Of a stretch of 48,768 bases of DNA, positions 41,972 through 48,768 are shown piece by piece. The notes under the pieces are model-generated. The model had not been told where the DNA came from, made no database searches, and saw only the letters and a list, made by a program, of their open reading frames with translations. Origin of the DNA: an uncultured Lachnospiraceae bacterium (GTDB lineage: Bacteria > Bacillota > Clostridia > Lachnospirales > Lachnospiraceae); assembly GCA_947626365.1 (NCBI GenBank), contig CANQRW010000019.1, positions 1-48,768 of the forward strand, read 5' to 3'. How positions within the stretch are numbered: the first letter of the stretch is position 1; every line of letters begins with the position of its first letter. Position numbers and translations under genes: made by a program.

Positions 41972-43330
41972 TCAAATCTCCTTCAGTTCGTATCCCGCAT
42001 AAGATACCGGTTTCTCCGACCGCGGATACAGTACGGCGTTCACAAAATCCTGTCCGCTTGATTTTACAATATCCACTTCTACTTGTAAAGCGGTTTTTAC
42101 CTGCTCCCTGGTCACGTCATCCAGGAACACTTCCTCCCCGCTGCGGAACATACAGTCCGGAAGAAGAAGGCGGCTTCCCAGCTCTTTTCCCGTCAGCTGC
42201 CGGATCAGGTCGCCTCCTGTGATCAGGCCGGCCACCGTGATCAGATCTCCGAAGAAATCATTTCGGATGGGATACAGATGAACCTTTCGGTTGGGGAATT
42301 TTTCCCGGATCCGGTCCAGGAATCCGGCCAGGCAGGGCGCTGCCAGCAATCCTGTGGCTATGGAAATCTCCTCCGCGCTGTCGTCTCCGTCAAGATCCGC
42401 GAGAGTCCCTTCTACCTCCTCTGTCATCAGCCGGATCATGCCCACGCCGTTCTCCAGCTGGGGATAACCGTCATAGCGCTCCTCCTCGGGCATGGGACGG
42501 CCCGCAAGAAGATAGAATTCATCGCTGGCATGGACGAAATGGGTGCCGTGCTCCGCAAACAGCCTCTTCTGCCATCTCTCAATCTGATCGATGGTCCGGG
42601 CCGCGTCCTCCGCCGTAAAAGGCTCCAGAGGATACAGGCCCTCCCTGTACCTGGACAGTCCCACCGGCACCACGGACACGCTCTCCATACAGGGAATGTA
42701 CCGGCTCAGGTCGCGGATGGTCCGCTCCAGCTGTTCCCCGTCATTGATTCCCCTGCACAGCACGATCTGCCCGTTCATAGGCGTTCCCGCCGCGTACAGC
42801 CGGTCCATATACTTTAGCGACCTGCCGGCAAACCGGTTGTGCAGCATCCGGCAGCGCAGCTCCGGGTCTGTGGTGTGGACGGAGATATTGATGGGCGACA
42901 GATGGAACCGGATGATCCGGTCGATGTCCTTCTCCTTCATATTAGTTAAGGTAATGTAATTGCCCTGGAGAAAGGAAAGCCTGGAATCGTCGTCCTTAAA
43001 ATACAGCGTATCCCGCATTCCCGGCGGCATCTGGTCGATAAAGCAGAAAATGCATTTGTTGGTGCAGGAACGGTACTCGCTCATCAGGCCGTTCTCGAAG
43101 GTCAGTCCCAGGTCCTGGTAATCGTTTTCGATATCCAGCTCCCACTCTTCCCCGTCCGCCTTCTGAACCTCCACCAGGACGGATTCATTTTCCAGATAAT
43201 ATTCATAATCAAAAATGTCTTCCGGATCGTGCCCGTCGATGGACAGCAGCCGGTCCCCCGGCTCCAGCCCCAGTTCGTCCGCGATGGAACCGGGATCCAC
43301 GGATTTGATCACATGGCCTTGTCGTCTCAT
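41972..43330 (-). CDS. DUF512 radical-SAM-type protein with N-terminal PDZ domain
   Basis: A 452-residue protein. Residues 1-60 form a PDZ-like domain ([27 protein letters not shown]). The radical-SAM-like part begins with a Cys cluster [19 protein letters not shown] (Cys-x3-Cys-x2-Cys) near 88-106, followed by [17 protein letters not shown], and the C-terminal DUF512 region carries VALITGGDL-like and FLDDVT segments. The Cys pattern predicts a 4Fe-4S cluster and S-adenosylmethionine chemistry; the substrate is unknown. It is the first gene of the DUF512-der-plsY transcript, with its own promoter. It is widely conserved next to der in Firmicutes, suggesting a link with ribosome assembly or envelope synthesis, which is inference. 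Confidence 0.92.
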   Translation of the reverse strand: MRRQGHVIKSVDPGSIADELGLEPGDRLLSIDGHDPEDIFDYEYYLENESVLVEVQKADGEEWELDIENDYQDLGLTFENGLMSEYRSCTNKCIFCFIDQMPPGMRDTLYFKDDDSRLSFLQGNYITLTNMKEKDIDRIIRFHLSPINISVHTTDPELRCRMLHNRFAGRSLKYMDRLYAAGTPMNGQIVLCRGINDGEQLERTIRDLSRYIPCMESVSVVPVGLSRYREGLYPLEPFTAEDAARTIDQIERWQKRLFAEHGTHFVHASDEFYLLAGRPMPEEERYDGYPQLENGVGMIRLMTEEVEGTLADLDGDDSAEEISIATGLLAAPCLAGFLDRIREKFPNRKVHLYPIRNDFFGDLITVAGLITGGDLIRQLTGKELGSRLLLPDCMFRSGEEVFLDDVTREQVKTALQVEVDIVKSSGQDFVNAVLYPRSEKPVSYAGYELKEI

Positions 43331-43412
43331 ATTTCAATCACCTGTCCGTATCTGTTCGGATATGAATAAACTTCTGTTATCATCCTCTTATCCCACACTG
43401 TTTTCACCCATC

Positions 43413-43441
43413 ATCATAACAACATTCCCTCTTTTTGTAAA
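43413..43441 (-). promoter_or_regulatory. Sigma-A promoter of the DUF512-der-plsY operon
   Basis: TTTACA (43436-43441) and TATGAT (43413-43418) with 17 bp spacing on the minus strand. It is divergent from the prs promoter about 45 bp away. Confidence 0.75.
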
Positions 43442-43486
43442 GAAGGACATTTTCTTGCACTTTTTGCGAAACTTTGCCTGTTTCTA

Positions 43487-43516
43487 TTGACGCTGTCCAA
43501 ATGATAATGATATAAA
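43487..43516 (+). promoter_or_regulatory. Sigma-A promoter of prs
   Basis: TTGACG (43487-43492) and TATAAA (43511-43516) with 18 bp spacing on the plus strand; the leader to the prs start codon is about 45 nt. No purine operator could be identified. Confidence 0.75.
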
Positions 43517-43567
43517 TAGGGTGGTGAGGTAGTCAACCGTCATCTCATTTACATATGGAGGTTCCCC

Positions 43568-44776
43568 ATGCCCAACAAGTATGTGTTCTATAACAATCTG
43601 CCGGTAGCGCCTCTGAAGCTGGCCGCGCTGGAAAGCTGCAGAGACCTTGCGAAACTTGTCAACGACCACATCGTATCCTTCCGAAGACGCGACATGGAAG
43701 AGCTCCTTCGCCGGAAAGCGGACTTAAATTACCGCGGTTATGATGTGGACTCTTATCTTCTGGATTTAAAGTGCCCCCGCTTCGGAAGCGGCGAGGCCAA
43801 GGCCGTCATCAACGAATCGGTCCGCGGCGCCGACGTATACGCCATGGTCGATGTCACCAATTTCAGTTTGTCTTACAGTCTCTGCGGTTACATGAATCAT
43901 ATGTCTCCGGATGATCACTATCAGGATTTAAAACGAGTTATCGGCGCTACGGTCGCTACGGCCCACCGGGTCAACGTGATCATGCCATTCCTCTATGAGG
44001 GCCGCCAGCATAAGAGAAGCAAGCGGGAATCCTTAGACTGCGCCATGGCTCTGGAAGAGCTGGTAAAAATGGGGGTGGAGAACATCATCACCTTCGACGC
44101 CCACGATCCCCGGGTACAGAACGCCATTCCCTTAAGCGGCTTTGACAATTTCATGCCTACCTATCAGTTTGTGAGAACGCTGTTCGAACACGACAACAGC
44201 CTGCGGATCGACAAGGACCATCTGATGATCATAAGCCCCGACGAGGGCGCCATGGACCGGGCCGTGTATCTGGCCAACAACTTAAGCGTAGACATGGGCA
44301 TGTTCTACAAGCGCCGGGATTATTCCCGTGTGGTGAACGGCCGCAATCCCATTGTGGCCCATGAGTTCCTGGGCTCTTCCGTGGAAGGCAAGACCGTGAT
44401 CATTATCGACGATATGATCTCCTCCGGAGAAAGCATGCTTGATACGGCCAGAGACCTGAAAGACCGAAAAGCAGACAAGGTCATCGTCTGCTGTACTTTC
44501 GGCCTGTTCACCAACGGTCTGGAGAAATTCGATGAATTCTATGAGAAGGGCTATATCGACTACGTGATTACCACCAATTTAAACTACCGCCCGCCGGAGC
44601 TTCTGACCAAGGAATGGTATCTGGAGGCCGATATGAGCAAGTACCTGGCGGCCATCATCAACTGCTTAAACCATGACGTGACCATCGGAAGCACCCTGTC
44701 TCAGACCGAACGCATCCAGAAGCTTCTCCAGAAGCAGCAGGCAGACGGCTACGAGTATTATCAGATTATTAAATAA
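43568..44776 (+). CDS. prs: Ribose-phosphate pyrophosphokinase (PRPP synthetase), long clostridial form
   Basis: A 402-residue enzyme that makes PRPP from ribose-5-phosphate and ATP. The PRPP-binding loop is VIIIDDMISSGESMLDT near 275-291; the AHDPRVQNAIPL block and the Pro-phe-LYEGRQHKRSKRES segment (flexible catalytic loop with Arg/His/Lys) are visible. The chain is about 80 residues longer than the usual 315-residue enzyme, with an extended N-terminus (NKYVFYNNLPVAPLKLAAL) and a C-terminal extension (QTERIQKLLQKQQ), as in the divergent long form of Lachnospiraceae. GGAGG lies 6 bases before the ATG. It is transcribed divergently from the DUF512 operon and ends at a hairpin repeat. Confidence 0.93.
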   Translation: MPNKYVFYNNLPVAPLKLAALESCRDLAKLVNDHIVSFRRRDMEELLRRKADLNYRGYDVDSYLLDLKCPRFGSGEAKAVINESVRGADVYAMVDVTNFSLSYSLCGYMNHMSPDDHYQDLKRVIGATVATAHRVNVIMPFLYEGRQHKRSKRESLDCAMALEELVKMGVENIITFDAHDPRVQNAIPLSGFDNFMPTYQFVRTLFEHDNSLRIDKDHLMIISPDEGAMDRAVYLANNLSVDMGMFYKRRDYSRVVNGRNPIVAHEFLGSSVEGKTVIIIDDMISSGESMLDTARDLKDRKADKVIVCCTFGLFTNGLEKFDEFYEKGYIDYVITTNLNYRPPELLTKEWYLEADMSKYLAAIINCLNHDVTIGSTLSQTERIQKLLQKQQADGYEYYQIIK

Positions 44777-44788
44777 AATATACTCTGG

Positions 44789-44830
44789 ACTGTTGCAGAA
44801 TGCTGCAGTGAATATTTCTGCAGCAGTCCT
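44789..44830 (+). terminator. Terminator-like hairpin after prs; dispersed repeat copy
   Basis: GGACTGTTGCAGA (44789-44801) pairs with TCTGCAGCAGTCC with one G-U pair, followed by TTTGC. It is a near copy of the repeat at 25316-25356, including the loop GCAGTGAATATTT, with the outer base pairs changed in both arms. It lies 12 bp after the prs stop. Confidence 0.8.
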
Positions 44831-44887
44831 TTGCATATGAATGTGATAAACTAGAACGGTTATGGGGAACTATATTTGAAATCATGT

Positions 44888-44930
44888 AAAAAAGACCGGA
44901 AGAATCCAACGATTCACCCCCGGTCTTTTA
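44888..44930. terminator. Bidirectional terminator between prs and hsdR
   Basis: AAAAAGACCGG (44889-44899) pairs with CCGGTCTTTTA (44920-44930), with A and T tracts on both sides, so it can end the hsdR transcript (minus) and back up the prs terminator (plus). Confidence 0.85.
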
Positions 44931-44934
44931 CAAA

Positions 44935-47900
44935 TCAATTTTCACTCCCGTATGGCGCAGGATCTTCTGCAGCCATACTTAAATATTGTTCCGGCTGAAA
45001 AGAATATTCAATAATTTTCTGTTTCGGTTCGTCCATATCAGTATAATCGGTCCATAGTTCGCACTGGGTCATAACGGTTTGAACCGCGTCTTCCATTCCT
45101 TCGGGCGGATATTTATGCCTTTTAAGAAGTTTTTTGATGAGCATACGCATTTTAGCTCTTGCCGATTCCCGTCTTTGCCAATCAACAGTTTTGTTCTTTC
45201 GCAGCGTATCCGCAAGTTCTTTGGTAATAGCAATCAGTTCCTCGTTGCTGTAGAAATCCTTGATCGCCTGCGGCTTTGTCAGAGCGTCATAGAAAGCAAG
45301 TTCATCGGCAGTCAGTCCCAACTGCTTGCCCTCTTTTTGCGCCGCTGCAATCTGCTTTGCAAGATTCAGCATTTCTTCGATGACTTCCTCATTGGTAAGC
45401 ATACCATTGAGATATGCATTGAGGGAGCGCTGCATAATCTCGCTGAATTTTTCCGACTTGACCACATTCGTCCTGCGATAGACGGAGACCTGTTCGGCAA
45501 TCAGCTTTTTGAGCAGTTCTACCGCTAGATTTTTTTCTTTCATATTGGCGACTTCTTCGAGGAACTTGGGGTCGAACAGCGAAAACTCCTCTTTGATGTC
45601 GGAGAACAGATTGATCACGCCGTCGCTTTTAATACTCTGTTTGAGCAGCTCGTTAATTCTTGCGTTCATTTCCGGCAATGAAATCTTTTTGCCGATGCCG
45701 GTATTGGTCAGACGCAGTACAAGCACACGCACCGATTCAAAGAACGCAGCTTCGAATCGCTCCTCCTCGTCCACAAGTGAGGAGCAAAGGGAAAGCGCCT
45801 GATGAAGCATAAGCGCCTCTTTCACGAAGCTGTCCTTATCTTCCACCTTTTCTCTGCCGATGATAAAGTTGACCGCTCCGCTGATGGTCTTTGCTCTTTC
45901 AAGATCGGAGCCTGTCATAAACTTACCGTAATCGAACCCGTAGAACTTGTCGCGGCAGATGGAAAGCTTTTCAAGGAACTTCGGATAGGCAACCTTCGCC
46001 ACATCGGTATCTCCGTAATTCTTTTTGTCACGGCTTGTGTAGTCGTTCATTGCCTGTTTCAGGGCTGAAGCAATGCCAACATAATCCACCACAAGACCGC
46101 CTTCCTTGTCTCGGAACACACGGTTGACACGAGCGATCGCCTGCATTAGATTATATCCTGCCATCGGCTTATATACATACATCGTGGCAAGAGACGGAAC
46201 ATCAAAGCCAGTCAGCCACATATCCACAACAATAGCGATCTTCATTGGGCTGTCGTTGTCCTTGAATTTCTTTGCCAGCTCGTCTTTATGATGTTTGTTG
46301 CCGATGATTTGACGCCATTCTTCGGGGTCGTTATTGCCGGAAGTCATTACCACACCCACTTTTTCCGTCCAAGCGGGACGCAGTTCTAAAATGCGCTTGT
46401 AGATTTTCATTGCAATCGGTCTTGAATACGCAACAATCATCGCCTTGCCGGTCAGCAAGTGTTCACGGTTGTTTTCGTAGTGGTCAAGAATATCGCAGAC
46501 AAGGGAGTTTATGGTATTGTCGTTTCCGAGTACAGCTTCCATCTGCCCAAGCTCACGCTTGCTTTTTTCAATCACTTCGGGGGCGGCGTTATTCGCCATA
46601 ATGTCGTATTCGGCGTCAATCAGCTTCAAAGTGGCTTCGTCGAGTTTCAGCTTTATGACACGGCTCTCATAGTAAACCGGTCTCGTGGCGCCGTCCTCCA
46701 CCGCCTGTGTCATATCGTAAACATCAATGTAATCGCCAAACACCTCACGGGTGCTGCGGTCTTTGGATGAAATCGGCGTTCCGGTAAATCCAATGTAAGT
46801 AGCATTTGGCAAAGTGTTGCGGATAATCCTCGCCGTGCCGACAACGCGCCTGGCGATTTCTTCGCCTTCCTCGTTTTTGGTAATTCGGATTTTCTCGGCA
46901 AGTCCGTACTGTCCACGGTGCGCTTCGTCCGCCATTACGATAATATTTCTGCGGTCGGAAAGCGGCTCCGAGGACTCCTCAAATTTCTGCATTGTGGTGA
47001 AAATAATACCATTTGCCTGTCTGCCTGCAAGCAGGGTTTTGAGATGTTCTCTGCTCTCGGCGTGCATTGGCTCCTGGCGCAGGAACTCTTTGCATTTTGC
47101 AAACTGACCGAAAAGCTGGTCATCGAGGTCGTTGCGGTCAGTCAGCACAACTATAGTCGGACTGTCCAGCGCCTCCTGCAAACGGTGGGCATAGAACACC
47201 ATTGACAGAGACTTTCCGCTTCCCTGCGTATGCCAAAAGACACCGCCCTTGCCGTCGGTAACGGTGGCCTTTTGGGTAGAGGCAACCGCCTTGTTTACGG
47301 CAAAATACTGGTGGTAGCCGGCAAGAATTTTGAAGGTCTGCGTTCCCTCATTGGAAAAGCAGATGAAGTTTTTGAGTATATCAAGCAGTCTTTCTTTTTG
47401 GAACATCCCTTCAAAAAAGGTGTCAAACTGTGCATATTGCGTGTTTTCATAGCTGCCGTCTTTGGTTTTCCATTCCATAAAACGGTCTTCACCCGAAGTA
47501 ATCGTTCCCGCTTTCGAGGTGAGCTGGTCACTCATCACGCAGATGGCGTTATAGATGAACATCGACGGGATTTCCTGCATATAATTGCGAAGCTGCCGAT
47601 ATGCTTCGGAAGCGTCGGTTTCCTCACGGGACGGAGATTTTAGTTCCACCAGCACAACGGGAAGCCCATTCAAAAACAGGATAATGTCGGCTCGCTTATT
47701 GCTGTTCTCAATAAAGGTCCATTGGTTGGCAACGATAAAGGAATTATTGTCGGGATTTTTGTAGTCCACAAGATAGGCGATAGAGGATCGTTCTTCACCA
47801 CCTACAAAGTATCGCACAGGAATCCCGTTTTGAAGGTAATCCATAAAGACAGCGTTCTTCTGAACAAGAGAGCCATTCTCAAAATTTTTCAGCTTGAACA

Positions 47901-48093
47901 GGGCATCGTCCAGGGCGTCAGACGGCAGTTCTCTGTTGATCCGCCGCAGAGAGTCTGTCAGGGCCTCATCATAAAGCGGACTGTAAACGTCCCGCGCCAA
48001 ATCGGGGGCGTATATGTATTCGTACCCCAAGTCGTTTTTGAATAGTTCGATCACGGAGTTTTCGTAATCTGCTTCGTTGTAATATCCCGGCAT
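44935..48093 (-). CDS. hsdR: Type I restriction enzyme, endonuclease/helicase subunit HsdR
   Basis: A 1,052-residue motor and nuclease subunit of a type I restriction complex. The N-terminal PD-(D/E)XK nuclease has RADIILFLNGLPVVLVELKSP (Asp near 135, E-x-K near 150-152). The translocase follows: Walker A HTQGSGKSLSM near 288-295, motif II MADEAHRGQYG near 388, FTGTPIS motif III, and motif VI with AIARVNRVF. The C-terminal part is helical. AAGGAG lies 8 bases before the ATG. HsdR needs HsdM and HsdS to find targets; neither is in the window, but they could lie upstream, beyond the right edge. An integrase pseudogene lies just upstream, as in loci where integrases shuffle hsdS genes. Confidence 0.96.
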   Translation of the reverse strand: MPGYYNEADYENSVIELFKNDLGYEYIYAPDLARDVYSPLYDEALTDSLRRINRELPSDALDDALFKLKNFENGSLVQKNAVFMDYLQNGIPVRYFVGGEERSSIAYLVDYKNPDNNSFIVANQWTFIENSNKRADIILFLNGLPVVLVELKSPSREETDASEAYRQLRNYMQEIPSMFIYNAICVMSDQLTSKAGTITSGEDRFMEWKTKDGSYENTQYAQFDTFFEGMFQKERLLDILKNFICFSNEGTQTFKILAGYHQYFAVNKAVASTQKATVTDGKGGVFWHTQGSGKSLSMVFYAHRLQEALDSPTIVVLTDRNDLDDQLFGQFAKCKEFLRQEPMHAESREHLKTLLAGRQANGIIFTTMQKFEESSEPLSDRRNIIVMADEAHRGQYGLAEKIRITKNEEGEEIARRVVGTARIIRNTLPNATYIGFTGTPISSKDRSTREVFGDYIDVYDMTQAVEDGATRPVYYESRVIKLKLDEATLKLIDAEYDIMANNAAPEVIEKSKRELGQMEAVLGNDNTINSLVCDILDHYENNREHLLTGKAMIVAYSRPIAMKIYKRILELRPAWTEKVGVVMTSGNNDPEEWRQIIGNKHHKDELAKKFKDNDSPMKIAIVVDMWLTGFDVPSLATMYVYKPMAGYNLMQAIARVNRVFRDKEGGLVVDYVGIASALKQAMNDYTSRDKKNYGDTDVAKVAYPKFLEKLSICRDKFYGFDYGKFMTGSDLERAKTISGAVNFIIGREKVEDKDSFVKEALMLHQALSLCSSLVDEEERFEAAFFESVRVLVLRLTNTGIGKKISLPEMNARINELLKQSIKSDGVINLFSDIKEEFSLFDPKFLEEVANMKEKNLAVELLKKLIAEQVSVYRRTNVVKSEKFSEIMQRSLNAYLNGMLTNEEVIEEMLNLAKQIAAAQKEGKQLGLTADELAFYDALTKPQAIKDFYSNEELIAITKELADTLRKNKTVDWQRRESARAKMRMLIKKLLKRHKYPPEGMEDAVQTVMTQCELWTDYTDMDEPKQKIIEYSFQPEQYLSMAAEDPAPYGSEN

Positions 48094-48169
48094 ATCATTC
48101 GCTCCTTTTTATTTTAAATAGGATTTCACAATGCGAACAAATTCTCCAATGTCAGAAAATTAGTTTCAA

Positions 48170-48640
48170 CTATTTGCGCATTTCGCGTAGTCGATGCTCA
48201 ATACCTCCAATTTTTATCCGTTCATACGGAGCCCGTAATGTTACAAGCAATACAGGATTTGCATCCTTCCGGTTATCTAAATACTCCTGCAGATGAAGCT
48301 TCGCTCTTGCGTTAAAATATACGACACGCTGTTTATTGCCTTTACCAAATACCACATATTCCCACTCAGCAAAATTAATATCTGACCGATTCAGCAAAAC
48401 CATTTCATCGACACGCATTCCTATTGATGCCAGCATATCGATCATTGCGAAATCCCTCAATTCTTCACAATGATCACGCCCTCTCTAAGTTTTTGTCGAA
48501 GTACGTTTCCTTAATATTGCCAACTGTTTTCGCTTTGTAAATACGGTGCACAGGACATTTGATAATGTAGTCTTCAGCTTCCGGCCCCGAAAAGAAGTTA
48601 GACAGTTCCGTTTGGTTGACTCTCGCCGTTGGTGAGAGTA
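48170..48640 (-). pseudogene. Degraded tyrosine recombinase (XerC/D-type integrase of an hsd locus)
   Basis: Two minus-strand frames each encode part of one integrase. Upstream part (about 48,472-48,640): NFFSGPEAEDYIIKCPVHRI, then NIKETYFDKNLER and a stop. Downstream part (48,170-48,475): DHCEELRDFAMIDMLASIGM with the catalytic Arg in GMRVDEMVLL, FGKGNKQRVVYF, ending at IEHRLREMRK and a stop. Between NLER and RDHCEELRD about two bases seem missing (GCGT where an ATGCGT-like text is expected), so the frame shifts near 48,478. The HxxR / C-terminal catalytic boxes and tyrosine are absent, and the N-terminal SAM-like domain is not recognisable. The remains lie 76 bp before hsdR. It is expected to be inactive. 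Confidence 0.75.
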
Positions 48641-48655
48641 TTAAGGCTTGAGTTA

Positions 48656-48768
48656 TTTATCCTCAAAATCACTCAATATTAAAGATTTATAAGAAATCAA
48701 AATATAGTTTTTGACTATCTCTTTATAAGTTCTCATAAGCCGGTATAGCCTGTATTTACAGGCTTTCC
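48656..48768. other. A+T-rich right edge without a recognised gene
   Basis: The last 113 bases show no ORF of note, no tRNA and no hairpin with a T-tract. They may belong to the decayed upstream part of the integrase or to the spacer before hsdS/hsdM. Confidence 0.4.

Overview
The window looks like chromosomal DNA of a spore-forming, Gram-positive anaerobe of the Lachnospiraceae / clostridial cluster XIVa type. It carries the endospore genes spoIVA, yqfC and yqfD, a threonine T-box riboswitch, the clostridial order yqfC-yqfD-phoH-ybeY, many strong sigma-A promoters (TTGACA / TATAAT) and AGGAGG-type ribosome sites. Most of the DNA is visibly G+C-rich. Both ends and one internal island near 14.1-15.0 kb are A+T-richer and hold defence or mobility genes. 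I saw no rRNA or tRNA gene and no CRISPR array.

Layout. 1-6.4 kb: an A+T-rich two-gene restriction-modification-like module, a PLD-nuclease/SNF2-type helicase followed with overlap by an Eco57I-type methyltransferase that runs off the left edge. 6.5-8.9 kb: thrS with a complete T-box leader (specifier ACC), promoter and terminator. 8.9-13.8 kb: a tightly overlapping operon of a permuted ATP-grasp protein, an alpha-E protein, a transglutaminase and two M14-type (AstE/AspA) proteins, one of which has lost its zinc and catalytic residues. 14.0-15.05 kb: a 1,019-bp unit with an Rpn-type nuclease gene, bounded by perfect 55-bp direct repeats. 15.05-25.6 kb: two flavoproteins, a BofC-like protein, a SpoVB-type flippase, a DUF3048 lipoprotein, ybeY, phoH, yqfD, yqfC and rpsU. 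25.8-34.8 kb: a PLP trans-sulfuration-type enzyme, alaS with an unannotated 44-residue membrane ORF before it, an LprI-domain protein, rnhA, a beta-CASP nuclease and spoIVA. 34.9-39.9 kb: a branched-chain amino acid ABC importer (livJ-H-M-G-F). 40.0-43.3 kb: plsY, der and a DUF512 radical-SAM-type protein. 43.5-44.8 kb: prs on the plus strand. 44.9-48.7 kb: type I restriction subunit hsdR and a frameshifted, truncated tyrosine integrase, probably the edge of an hsd locus continuing to the right.

How it fits together. The core is housekeeping (aminoacyl-tRNA synthetases, ribosome maturation, phospholipid and PRPP synthesis) mixed with sporulation genes. Almost all genes lie on the minus strand; only the Rpn gene and prs are on the plus strand. 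The most notable signals are the repeat-bounded Rpn unit, the intact/degenerate peptidase pair inside the ATP-grasp/transglutaminase operon, in-frame tandem-repeat expansions in at least four neighbouring genes, a spoIVA leader where a terminator-like hairpin, a possible sigma-E promoter and the ribosome site share the same bases, and a family of dispersed hairpin repeats. Promoters and terminators were read by eye; no database search was possible.
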